DNA of 64,000 nt from G963678255 sp963678255 (GTDB taxonomy: Bacteria; Cloacimonadota; Cloacimonadia; Cloacimonadales; WRIO01). The stretch covers positions 1,550,001-1,614,000 of the forward strand of contig CAXXTW010000002.1 of the NCBI GenBank assembly GCA_963678255.2, read 5' to 3'. The notes below the pieces were generated by a model, which worked only from the letters and a program-made list of their open reading frames with translations, searched no databases and was not told where the DNA came from. Made by a program: the position numbers and the translations under genes. This document shows positions 27,232 to 36,264 of this stretch, in pieces. Each line of letters opens with the position of its first letter. The stretch's first letter is position 1.

Positions 27232-28551
27232 ATGAAAAAAATAATTTACTTAATCATGGCTCTTATCTTTGTAAATTTATCAGGTTTTGAGACTGATATG
27301 GGAAAGATAAGAAATTATCGGGATATTGCATTAAAGAATAACCTAGAGATTCAAATGGAAAAACAAAAATTGGAAGCATCGAAAGCAAAAGTGTATCAAT
27401 CCACTTCTCTTTTTCTTCCTTCAGTGAATTTTTCTTCAAGAGTTACTAATTTTAACAAGGAAATCTCAATTCCTATTTCAGATGATGCCAGCATTCCAAT
27501 TCAACCAAAAAAGAATACTGAAACCAAAATAGAAGCTTCTCAAGTGCTTTTTAGTCCAGCTGTATTTTACAGCTATCTCATGCAAAAGAGCTTAACAAAA
27601 AGTGATGATTTTGGTTATAAAAGTAAACTAGCCGATTTGGAATATAATGTTTTAGAGGCTTATTACAACTGTGTGAAAGCCAATGAACTGGTTAAAATGA
27701 GACGTACTTCTCAGGTTTTAGCACAGGAAACATATTATGTGACTCAGAAGCTTTATGAAGTGGAGAAAGTGCCTGAAACAGATGTTTTAAGAGCAAATGT
27801 CGTTTTAATCACAGGTGAGCAAGAAGTCACAGAAGCTCTAAATCAATTAAGCTTAGCAAAAAACTATTTTAATTCATTATTAAATCAAGACATGAATCAG
27901 GATATTGAATTGGACAGTTTAAGTGCAGATTACTTACAGAACCTTGACATAAAAAGTGAAGCTAACTTATCAGGTGATCTTGATGATCATATTAAAAATG
28001 CTTTGGATAACAGAGCTGAGATAAAACAGATGTACCTTGGTTTTCGTTCTACAAAATATGCAAAAGAAATCATGCTTTCAGATTATCTTCCTTCTTTGGT
28101 TATTGCGGGAGATTATGGGTATTCGGGGAATGATTTTAAATATAACGAAGATGAAAAATCATGGTCTATCAGTGGAATAGTTTCTTGGAATTTGTTTTCT
28201 GGATTTAATTCGACAGCAAAAGCAGTTGAAGTGAATGCTCAGGTTAAGCAAATGGAAAAACTATACTATAATACGAAACACCTGATCGAATTGGAAGTAA
28301 GAAACAATTACCTTCAATATAAGAATTCAATTAATCAGTTTGATGTGAGTCAAAAAACATATAAAGCTTCAATATCAAACTATAAAATGGTAAAAAAACA
28401 ATATGAAAATGAATTAGCACCAATGATAACATTAACAGATGCTAAGAATCTATTGGATGCATCTTCTGCAAACATGATTGTTTCCTATTTCAATGTTTTA
28501 TTATCACAAGCCAAATTAGATAAAAGTCTCGGTAAAGCCGTAATTAATTAG
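27232..28551 (+). CDS. TolC-like outer-membrane efflux channel
   Basis: 439 aa from the ATG at 27232, just after the regulator stop; GGAG lies 10 nt upstream. The longer frame from 27190 lies inside the regulator gene. The signal peptide ends around residue 20. Two repeats of long amphipathic helices (YRDIALKNNLEIQMEKQKLEASKAKVYQS, and LIELEVRNNYLQYKNSINQFDVSQKTYKAS) are the outer-membrane-factor pattern. It forms the exit duct of the tripartite pump with the next two gene products. Confidence 0.9.
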   Translation: MKKIIYLIMALIFVNLSGFETDMGKIRNYRDIALKNNLEIQMEKQKLEASKAKVYQSTSLFLPSVNFSSRVTNFNKEISIPISDDASIPIQPKKNTETKIEASQVLFSPAVFYSYLMQKSLTKSDDFGYKSKLADLEYNVLEAYYNCVKANELVKMRRTSQVLAQETYYVTQKLYEVEKVPETDVLRANVVLITGEQEVTEALNQLSLAKNYFNSLLNQDMNQDIELDSLSADYLQNLDIKSEANLSGDLDDHIKNALDNRAEIKQMYLGFRSTKYAKEIMLSDYLPSLVIAGDYGYSGNDFKYNEDEKSWSISGIVSWNLFSGFNSTAKAVEVNAQVKQMEKLYYNTKHLIELEVRNNYLQYKNSINQFDVSQKTYKASISNYKMVKKQYENELAPMITLTDAKNLLDASSANMIVSYFNVLLSQAKLDKSLGKAVIN

Positions 28552-28560
28552 GAGGATTAA

Positions 28561-29679
28561 ATGAAAAGAAAAGATAAGATAAGATTTGTAATGATAACAA
28601 TCATTGTAATTATTCTTTTATTTGCTTTTGCTGTAACCAAAGGCATGAGCAAAAAAAATATAAAGACAAATGATAAATTACCTGTAAGTGTTGAAACACA
28701 TGAGGTTCAGATTGGAGAGATTTCAGAACATGAGTCTTATACAGGAACTCTGGAAGGAAAAGAACAAGCAGACATTATCTCTCAAACAAGTGGTGTCGTA
28801 GAAAAAATATTATTTACTCCTGGTCAAAACTGCAAAGCAGGGCAAGAACTATGTATCATAGAAAACAGTCAGCAAAAAGCAGGTGTTGAACAAGCTAGTG
28901 CACAAGTGATCGCTGCTGAAAGTAACTATGAAAAAGCACAAAAGGATTATGCTCGTATGGAGCAGCTTTATAAAGATAAAGTATCCACTAAAGATAATTT
29001 AGAATTGTCACAACTCAATGTAAAATCAGCCTATGCTCAATTAAAAGGTGCACAAGCTGGTTTAATGATGGCAGAAAAGATGTATTCTGATACCAGAATC
29101 AAATCAAGTATAGAAGGAAAGATTGCCACAAAGCTGGTTAATCTCGGTCAAACAATTGCACCAGGGATGCCAGTAGCGAGAATTGTAGATGATTCAGAAT
29201 TTAAGCTTAAAATATTGGTATCGGAATCAAGAATATCATCAATAAAGAAAAATCAAAGTGTTAAAATCACAATAGATGCTTTGCCTTCTTTGCAAATAGA
29301 CGGTCATATACAGTCAGTTGGTTTAGCTTTTGAAGGAGAAGGAAAATCATATCCTGTAGAAATCACTATTCCTCACAAGACCCATGAAGATATTAAATCA
29401 GGCATGTTTACTCGTTGTGATATTAAAACAGGAAGTAATGCTCAAGCCCTGCTTATCCCTGAATCAGCCTTAATAACTGAGAATAATGAGTATTTTGTTT
29501 ATGTTGCAGATGGAAACAAAGTTCAAAAAACAAAAGTAGAAATTGGATTAAGAGATCCAGAACATGTAGAGATCATCAATGGATTACAAAAAGGAATGAT
29601 GGTGGTGACCACAGGAAAAGAAATGCTGAATGAAGATTCTTTAATCAGCACAGGAGATATTAAAAATGAAATTAACTGA
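28561..29679 (+). CDS. RND efflux periplasmic adaptor (HlyD/AcrA family)
   Basis: 372 aa with an N-terminal membrane anchor (MITIIVIILLFAFAVTKG). The lipoyl half-motifs surround a coiled-coil hairpin (residues ~75-170): SGVVEKILFTPGQNCKAGQELCIIEN and SIEGKIATKLVNLGQTIAPGMPVARIVD. The beta-barrel and membrane-proximal domains follow. AGGAGG lies 7 nt before the ATG. It couples the inner pump to the outer channel. The last 14 nt overlap the pump gene. Confidence 0.93.
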   Translation: MKRKDKIRFVMITIIVIILLFAFAVTKGMSKKNIKTNDKLPVSVETHEVQIGEISEHESYTGTLEGKEQADIISQTSGVVEKILFTPGQNCKAGQELCIIENSQQKAGVEQASAQVIAAESNYEKAQKDYARMEQLYKDKVSTKDNLELSQLNVKSAYAQLKGAQAGLMMAEKMYSDTRIKSSIEGKIATKLVNLGQTIAPGMPVARIVDDSEFKLKILVSESRISSIKKNQSVKITIDALPSLQIDGHIQSVGLAFEGEGKSYPVEITIPHKTHEDIKSGMFTRCDIKTGSNAQALLIPESALITENNEYFVYVADGNKVQKTKVEIGLRDPEHVEIINGLQKGMMVVTTGKEMLNEDSLISTGDIKNEIN

Positions 29680-32600
29680 AATAGCTATAAAAAGACCTGC
29701 TTTTATGACTATGATCTTTGTGGCTCTAGCTGTTTTTGGGATATTCTCGTATTCAAAAATCGGGGTAGATTTATTACCAAAAATGGAATGGCCTATGGTC
29801 ATCATTTCAACTGTTTATCCAGGTGCAGGACCTGAAGAAGTTGAAACGCAAATATCCAAACCTACCGAAGAAGGTCTGTCTTCAATCAATGGGTTGAAAT
29901 CGATCAGATCGTATTCGATGGAAAATGTATCCATAACCTTTTTAGAATTTAATATGTCTAAAGATGTCAATGTTGCCTTGAATGAAGTGGAAAGAAAAAT
30001 GAGCCAAATAAAAGGAGTATATCCTGATGAGGCAAAACAACCTGAGGTAGCAAAGGCAGATATAAACAACGTTCCAATCATTCGATTAGCAACTCTAGCC
30101 AACATGAATTCTCAGGATTTTTATCAGTATTTAAAAGATGATATAAAACCACAACTTGAGCAGGTGGAAGGTGTTTCAACTGTAGAAATCGTTGGAGGGA
30201 AAGAAAGAGAAATCCGTGTTGAAGTAGATAATGAAAAGTTGAGACATTACAATTTAACAATTCAACAGGTAACCCAACAGCTAACTTTGGAAAACTTAGA
30301 TTTTCCCACGGGATCTGTTGAACAAAAAGAAAGAAAATTTATTGTTCGAGTAGCAGGGAAGTTTAATATACTGGATGAAATCAATAATCTTGTGCTTGTT
30401 ACAACTCCCAACAGCAAGGTCTATCTTCGGGATGTTGCAAACGTTATTGATACAGACAAAGAAAACTATAGTTTAAGTCGGTATCAGGGGAACAATTGTA
30501 TTGGTTTGATAATATCAAAAGCATCGGATGCAAATGCAGTGAAAACCAGTCATTTAATAGAAAAAGCATTAAAGAAGTTAGAGAAAAACAATAAATCGAT
30601 TAATCTGGAGTTTAAAATAGCTCAGAACATTACCACTTTTACAGAAAAAGCAATAAGCAGTGTTAAGTTGGATATGGTTTTAGCAATCATTATGGTAGCT
30701 CTCGTCTTATTTGTCTTCCTGCATAATTTCAGAAATTCATTGATTGTACTTCTTTCAATCCCAACCTCCTTAGTGACCACTTTCATTATGATGTATGTGT
30801 TTAACTTCTCGATCAATTTAATTACAATGATGGCACTGACACTGGTCATAGGAATACTGGTGGATGACTCCATTGTTGTTTTGGAAAACATCCATCGAAA
30901 ATTGGAACAGGGAGAAGATAAAATAAATGCAGCGATAAAGGGTCGTTACGAAATCGGAATGGCAGCTGTGGCGATCACCTTAGTGGATGTCGTGGTATTC
31001 CTACCCATCTCCATGATAGGCGGATTAGTGGGCAAGATATTCAAAGAATTTGGATTGACCATTGTGACAGCAACTCTCGTCTCTCTCTTTGTATCGTTTA
31101 CGTTAACCCCTCTTTTAGCGTCCAGATGGTTAGAGATTTCTACAAATAAGAAAAAATCAATCTTTGATAAATTCACAGCTTGGTTTGATCGAATGGAAAA
31201 GAAATTGGTTGAAGCTTATCGTAGTATATTGAGATCTTCTTTGTTAAGGCCTGGTTTAGTCATTACTTTTACAGCGATTATTTTCTTTGCTAGTTTTTAC
31301 CTTCCTGCAAAGGTTATTGGTCAGGATTTTATGCCTCAATCAGACAGAGGCGAATTTGCAGTCAATCTTGAATTTCCAAAAGGAACGGGGTTAAATGACA
31401 ATAATGCAATCACAGATAGAATCGAAAAGATAATAAAAGCAAGTCCAAATGTAGATCAAATATACACGGTTATTGGCAGAAAAGAAGAAGCTTGGGGTGG
31501 AACTAATCGTTCAGATATTAGTCAGATTCAAGTAAAAATGATTGAACTGGAAAAGAGAACTGTTACTTCTAATGAATTCATGAAAAATGTAGCCAGTGAG
31601 ATTAGTAAAATACCTGGTGTTAAATCAAACATTTCATTAATTGGGATATTTGGTGCAGGTGATGAGAAACCCATTATGATAGAAATAAAGGGTGAAAATT
31701 TAGATCATTTGATTGATGCCTCAGAGAAGATCAAAAAGATCGTGGAAAATACTCCAGGAGCGAGAGATGTCAGCTCAACATGGGAAACTGGACAACCAGA
31801 ATTAAAGATCAAAATTAACAGAGAGCGCTGTGCTTATCATCAAACAACTATCGGAGAAGTTGCTATGGTTTTACAAAACTCTCTTCAAGGCGACAATACT
31901 TCAAAATTCAGAGATGGTGACACAGAATATGATATTAATGTGATTTTAGATAAAAAATTCAGAGATGATCCGATTAATGTTGGCAAACTTTTAATTACTA
32001 ATCATCTGGGGCAACAAATTCAATTGTCCCAGGTGGCTGATATATTCTTTGGTAACGGTCCTAATCAGATCGACAGAAAAGATCGATCCAGAATAATAAC
32101 CGTTACAGCAAATTATGACAGCAGTATTCCGTTAAACTCTATAACAAAACATATAAATAGTGAAATCAAGGATACCAAGTTTAGTCAGGATGTAAATATC
32201 TTCTTTGGTGGTGAAGCAGAAAATATGGGAGATATGTTTACAGATATGCTAATAGCCATAACCTTTGCTATTTTATTTGTTTATATGATTATGGTAAGTT
32301 TGTATGAATCTTATGTATATCCATTCATTATCATGTTTTCCATTCCTGTCGCAATAGTCGGATCGTTTTTTGGACTGGCGATTACAGGTCAAACATTGAA
32401 TGTATTTTCTATGATAGGTCTTATCATGTCTATGGGGTTGGTAACAAAAAATGCAATCCTGGTGGTTGATTATACAAATACTCTTCGAAAAAGAGGGATG
32501 AATATGTTTGAAGCTCTTTTGGAAGCAGGTCCCACCCGATTAAGACCAATCTTAATGACAACATTGACCATGGTTTTTGGACTTTTACCCATAGCGATGT

Positions 32601-32767
32601 CAACAGGTTCAGGTGGTGATATGAGAAAAGGTATGGCAATCGTAGTGATCGGTGCTTTAACCTTTTCAACTATTTTAACACTTATTTTGGTGCCCGTAAT
32701 TTATCTGGTTGTTGAAAAAATACGGTTTAGAATAACCGGAAAAGAACACATCATCGAAGATGTGTAA
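29666..32767 (+). CDS. RND-family multidrug efflux pump (AcrB/HAE1-like)
   Basis: 1033 aa, the normal length. Twelve membrane helices: one near residue 12, then clusters around 340-480 and 860-1020. Two large periplasmic loops between them. Family motifs: GVDLLPKMEWP, VYPGAGPEEVE, GILVDDSIVVLENIHR (proton-relay Asp pair in TM4, residues ~405), GQDFMPQSDRGEF and the TM10-11 segment GLVTKNAILVVDYTN with the relay Lys. Uses proton motive force to expel hydrophobic compounds. Last gene of the operon, followed by a terminator. Confidence 0.96.
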   Translation: MKLTEIAIKRPAFMTMIFVALAVFGIFSYSKIGVDLLPKMEWPMVIISTVYPGAGPEEVETQISKPTEEGLSSINGLKSIRSYSMENVSITFLEFNMSKDVNVALNEVERKMSQIKGVYPDEAKQPEVAKADINNVPIIRLATLANMNSQDFYQYLKDDIKPQLEQVEGVSTVEIVGGKEREIRVEVDNEKLRHYNLTIQQVTQQLTLENLDFPTGSVEQKERKFIVRVAGKFNILDEINNLVLVTTPNSKVYLRDVANVIDTDKENYSLSRYQGNNCIGLIISKASDANAVKTSHLIEKALKKLEKNNKSINLEFKIAQNITTFTEKAISSVKLDMVLAIIMVALVLFVFLHNFRNSLIVLLSIPTSLVTTFIMMYVFNFSINLITMMALTLVIGILVDDSIVVLENIHRKLEQGEDKINAAIKGRYEIGMAAVAITLVDVVVFLPISMIGGLVGKIFKEFGLTIVTATLVSLFVSFTLTPLLASRWLEISTNKKKSIFDKFTAWFDRMEKKLVEAYRSILRSSLLRPGLVITFTAIIFFASFYLPAKVIGQDFMPQSDRGEFAVNLEFPKGTGLNDNNAITDRIEKIIKASPNVDQIYTVIGRKEEAWGGTNRSDISQIQVKMIELEKRTVTSNEFMKNVASEISKIPGVKSNISLIGIFGAGDEKPIMIEIKGENLDHLIDASEKIKKIVENTPGARDVSSTWETGQPELKIKINRERCAYHQTTIGEVAMVLQNSLQGDNTSKFRDGDTEYDINVILDKKFRDDPINVGKLLITNHLGQQIQLSQVADIFFGNGPNQIDRKDRSRIITVTANYDSSIPLNSITKHINSEIKDTKFSQDVNIFFGGEAENMGDMFTDMLIAITFAILFVYMIMVSLYESYVYPFIIMFSIPVAIVGSFFGLAITGQTLNVFSMIGLIMSMGLVTKNAILVVDYTNTLRKRGMNMFEALLEAGPTRLRPILMTTLTMVFGLLPIAMSTGSGGDMRKGMAIVVIGALTFSTILTLILVPVIYLVVEKIRFRITGKEHIIEDV

Positions 32768-32782
32768 TCCTCTCTCTCAATT

Positions 32783-32814
32783 AAAGAGCCGTGAAAACGG
32801 CTCTTTATCTTTTT
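32783..32814 (+). terminator. Rho-independent terminator of the efflux operon
   Basis: AAAGAGCCGT-GAAA-ACGGCTCTTT followed by ATCTTTTT. 15 nt after the pump stop codon. Confidence 0.9.
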
Positions 32815-32929
32815 AATAGAAAGAATATTACTTTATAGAGACTGTTCTCTTCAAAAAGCGATGGAAAAAGAATAATCAGGAAAATCAGCAACAAAAAGTG
32901 AACATAACCTTTATAATAAGACCTATTTC

Positions 32930-33676
32930 TAAAATTGACATCTATTGGAGAAGATAATGGTAGTGCTGACGCACTACAGATAATAGCAAATCAGAGATTT
33001 GCAGATAAAAGCTCATATCAGGCTGTTGCCTGTTTGGTAAAAATGAAACACCTTGTTTTGAGATTGTCCTTTTAAAAAATTGACATCTATTGGAGAAGAT
33101 ATGGATATTTCTTTGAGATAGTATTGTTCATTACTTTTGTCTTGATACCTGGATATTTAATATATTTTATGGATTAATTAATTAAAATAGACAAATACAC
33201 AAGGTGTTTCATAGGAGCTCATATCAGGCTGTTGCCTGTTTGGTAAAAATGAAACACCTTGTTTTGAGATTGTCCTTTTAAAAAATTGACATCTATTGGA
33301 GAAGATATGGATATTTCTTTGAGATAGTATTGTTCATTACTTTTGTCTTGATACCTGGATATTTAATATATTTTATGGATTAATTAATTAAAATAGACAA
33401 ATACACAAGGTGTTTCATAGGAGCTCATATCAGGCTGTCGCCTGTTTGGTAAAAATGAAACACCTTGTTTTGAGATTGTCCTTTTAAAAAATTGACATCT
33501 ATTGGAGAAGATATGGATATTTCTTTGAGATAGTATTGTTCATTACTTTTGTCTTGATACCTGGATATTTAATATATTTTATGGATTAATTAATTAAAAT
33601 AGACAAATACACAAGGTGTTTCATAGGAGCTCATATCAGGCTGTTGCCTGTTTGGTAAAAATGAAACACCTTGTTA
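32930..33676. repeat. 206-bp tandem repeat array, left part
   Basis: Units start with ACAAATACACAAGG at 33191, 33397 and 33603 (period exactly 206). A divergent partial unit precedes them from ~32930. Each unit holds a long hairpin: ACAAGGTGTTTCAT, a 35-bp loop containing AGGCTGTTGCCT, then ATGAAACACCTTGT. The third unit stops at 33676, at the last base of the right arm, where the IS110-type element begins. Confidence 0.9.
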
Positions 33677-33754
33677 TATCTCTGTAAAAATCAAAATATT
33701 TTTGACAATTAGTATCAAAATGTTGTATTTATGATCAAAAAGGAGGGACTTAAA

Positions 33755-35083
33755 ATGAGAAAAAAAAATGAGAAAATTGAATCAGCATCTAACGAAATTT
33801 CAGTAATCAATCATCACTCTGCAGGAATCGATATTGGTTCCAAAGAAAATTGGGTAAGTGTATCTCCTACTATTTGTGAAGATCATATACGCAAGTTTGG
33901 TTCTTATACCTGCGATTTAAATGCTATAGCTGATTGGTTAACTTCTTGCAAAGTAACAACAGTGGCAATGGAATCAACCGGAATCTATTGGATTCCCCTC
34001 TATGAAATACTTGAATCAAGAGGTTTTAAATTAAGTTTATGCAATGCAAAACATGTTAAAAATGCACCAGGTAGAAAGAAAACAGATAAATTTGATTGTG
34101 ATTGGCTGAGAAAATTACATTCCTATGGTCTCCTAACACCCTCATTTATTCCGGAGAAGAATATACGAGAAATAAAAGCATTAACTCGTTATAGAGACAA
34201 ATTAGTTAAAGAGAATAACATACATATCCAGCATATGCAAAAAGCCTTAACTCTAATGAACTTTTATCTTCATCAAGTCATTTCTGACATTACTGGCAAG
34301 ACAGGAATGAGTATAATAAAAGCAATACTTTCAGGAGAGACAAATCCTGAAGTTCTTGTGTCATATAAAAAGAAAGGTGTAAAAAAAAGTAATGAAGAGA
34401 TCATTAAAGCATTGAGTGGTAGTCTGCAATTTGAACAACTGTACATTCTCAAACAGGCAGTAAATTTTTATGAATTTTTCTTATCAAAAATTGAAGAGAC
34501 AGATTCACAGATTAATAATTTATTTTTATTAATGAGTCAACCAATTGATGAGGACAATATTTCAATTGAAGAAAATGATAGTAATGATATTAATCATAAC
34601 ATCGTTCAAGCAATAGGTGTTGACTTATGTGAGATACCTGGTCTTAATATACTATCAGTAGAAAAGTTAATTGGAGAAACAGGCTTTGATATGAGTAAAT
34701 GGAAAAATAGTAAAAATTTTACATCTTGGCTTGGATTATCTCCGAATCATAGAATAACCGGAGGGACAGTTTTTCAAAATAGTACAAATAAAGTTCAAAG
34801 TAATGCAGCTTCAATTTTTCGACAATGTGCAACTACATTGAGAAACAGCCATAGTTATTTAGGTGCATTTTTCCGTAAAAAGATGGCACAAATTGGTTAT
34901 CAGAAGGCAATAACAGCTACAGGCAGAAAAATAGCAGTTATCTATTATACAATGATTCGATATAAAAAATCCTATTCTGAATTAGGAGAAAATTTTTATG
35001 AAGAATTGAATAGAAAGAAAATGGAAGATAACTTTAAAAAATTGGCAAAAAAACTTGGTTATGAAATCAAACAAGTAGTTTAA
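33755..35083 (+). CDS. IS110-family DEDD transposase
   Basis: 442 aa from the second ATG at 33755, which has AGGAGG ~8 nt upstream. A promoter TTGACA-17-GTATTT lies at 33702-33730. The N-terminal RuvC-like DEDD domain has AGIDIGSKENW (D), VAMESTGIYWIPLY (E) and KTDKFDCDWLRKL (D, D). The C-terminal transposase_20 domain has IPGLNILSVEKLIGETG and, with the catalytic-serine region, NKVQSNAASIFRQCATTLR. Members recombine circular intermediates guided by an RNA from the element's non-coding end. Full length, so probably active. Confidence 0.93.
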   Translation: MRKKNEKIESASNEISVINHHSAGIDIGSKENWVSVSPTICEDHIRKFGSYTCDLNAIADWLTSCKVTTVAMESTGIYWIPLYEILESRGFKLSLCNAKHVKNAPGRKKTDKFDCDWLRKLHSYGLLTPSFIPEKNIREIKALTRYRDKLVKENNIHIQHMQKALTLMNFYLHQVISDITGKTGMSIIKAILSGETNPEVLVSYKKKGVKKSNEEIIKALSGSLQFEQLYILKQAVNFYEFFLSKIEETDSQINNLFLLMSQPIDEDNISIEENDSNDINHNIVQAIGVDLCEIPGLNILSVEKLIGETGFDMSKWKNSKNFTSWLGLSPNHRITGGTVFQNSTNKVQSNAASIFRQCATTLRNSHSYLGAFFRKKMAQIGYQKAITATGRKIAVIYYTMIRYKKSYSELGENFYEELNRKKMEDNFKKLAKKLGYEIKQVV

Positions 35084-35085
35084 TT

Positions 35086-35310
35086 AAAAAAATATTTTGC
35101 AAAAGGCCGTTTTATCATTGGTGGATAAATCCCCGTATAGGAGCTTGGTTGCTTATGCTTTTTTGTTTTGATAACTGGTGAGATATTTGAAAAAATATTA
35201 TCCCGAATAGGAGATTAAATAGATTTAATAGCATAAGTGCAAAATTTTTTATATCATAAAACAATAAAATTATAGTTAAATAAGGATTTTATATTAGATA
35301 GAATTAAATA
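35086..35310 (+). ncRNA. Candidate guide (bridge/seek) RNA at the IS 3' end
   Basis: Long non-coding stretch after the transposase, where IS1111-type elements encode their guide RNA. Two similar segments occur 69 nt apart: ATCCCCGTATAGGAGCT (from 35129) and ATCCCGAATAGGAG (from 35200). ATAGGAGCT in the first matches 9 nt in the loop of the flanking target palindrome (TTTCATAGGAGCTCAT). Folding and borders were not computed. The IS1111 rule is established knowledge; this assignment is inference. Confidence 0.45.
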
Positions 35311-35312
35311 AG

Positions 35313-35550
35313 ACAAATACACAAGGTGTTTCATAGGAGCTCATATCAGGCTGTTGCCTGTTTGGTAAAAATGAAACACCTTGTTTTGAGATTGTCCTTT
35401 TAAAAAATTGACATCTATTGGAGAAGATATGGATATTTCTTTGAGATAGTATTGTTCATTACTTTTGTCTTGATACCTGGATATTTAATATATTTTATGG
35501 ATTAATTAATTAAAATAGACAAATACACAAGGTGTTTCATAGGAGATAAA
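35313..35550. repeat. 206-bp tandem repeat array, right part
   Basis: Units begin at 35313 and 35519 (206 apart). The second is cut after ~30 bp, at TTTCATAGGAG, and passes into the mosaic repeats. Same hairpin arms as the left part. Confidence 0.88.
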
Positions 35551-35925
35551 AGATAAGAGATAATCATCATTGGTGGATAGCTTTAGGATGGCATATGTTG
35601 AATAAGGTCTTTTCATTTCTTTGAGAGGGTATTGTTCATTTCTTTTGTCTTGATACAAAATAAACGAACCAAAGAAAAAATCAAGCCCAGAAAACCCCTA
35701 TCGGGGATCTTGATTTTCATCAATTTTCATAGATATATTAATATCTTATCCTATAGATGGTTTGCCATTTAATCTCCAGTCACTCTCAGGGACTCCGCCA
35801 TAGCTTGCCAATGAGTAAGTTAATTTATGAGGTAAACCATTGTCTTCAATCAGAATGGTTGTTCGTTCCCCTTCGAGTTTCCCTACGACTTCACGCTGTT
35901 TTTTCATAGGCGATTGTACCATTTA
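35551..35925. repeat. Mosaic intergenic repeats
   Basis: Repeats modules of 20.8-22.3 kb: the nested hairpin ATCAAG...CCCCTATCGGGG...CTTGAT (about 35685-35715) and the CTCTCAGGGACTCCGCC module. No gene seen. Confidence 0.7.
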
Positions 35926-36108
35926 TACATTATCATCAGGGAGAAAGATAGTTTTTTACTCAGAAAAAAGAGAAGAACTGATGAAATTATTTTATATTAG
36001 TAAATTCTATTGCCAAATATGTCAAGAAGGAGCATCCATGTTCACGTTTCTCGCCTATAAGTACAAGAGTTGCTTAATGAGAACTTATATAATTTGGACA
36101 GTCTCGGA
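35926..36108. repeat. ~185-bp repeat, copy 1
   Basis: Closely matches 63505-63696: shared TTTTTTACTCAGAAAAAAGAG, TATATTAGTAAATTCTATTG and CTCGCCTATAAGTACAAGAG. A 40-codon frame with YCQICQ here is broken by an early TAA in the other copy, so it is not a conserved gene. Its last third also occurs at about 20795-20870. Ends ~155 bp before a secreted-protein gene; nothing else is seen in 36109-36264. Confidence 0.8.
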
Positions 36109-36264
36109 AGAAGTATATGCTAAAAATCATATTTTATACTTGACAATTTAATTTAATACTTGTATTCTTTCTCACATATTAAAAAGTTTTGTTCTTAAAG
36201 GTAATGTTTATGACTAAAGGGGCAGAAGTTTTTCTAAAAATAAGACAAAAAAACAGGGGGATTT

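Larger units (their letters stand above)
33677..35310 (+). mobile_element. IS110-family (IS1111-type) insertion sequence
   Basis: About 1.63 kb between two palindromes of the 206-bp array. Upstream non-coding DNA is ~78 bp, downstream ~225 bp. A long 3' non-coding end is the IS1111-subgroup layout. No terminal inverted repeats are seen, as usual for IS110. The boundaries are where the repeat sequence breaks off (33676) and resumes (35311). The right one could be ~12 bp earlier, because GAATTAAATAAGAC resembles the repeat. Confidence 0.8.

Noticed and set aside
32930..35550. CRISPR array
   Set aside because: Period is 206 bp and the whole unit is repeated, not short repeats with unique spacers; no cas genes.
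35840..36151. Small CxxC protein (103 aa)
   Set aside because: The equivalent frame in the repeat copy at 63.5 kb has an early stop, and the frame crosses a repeat border.
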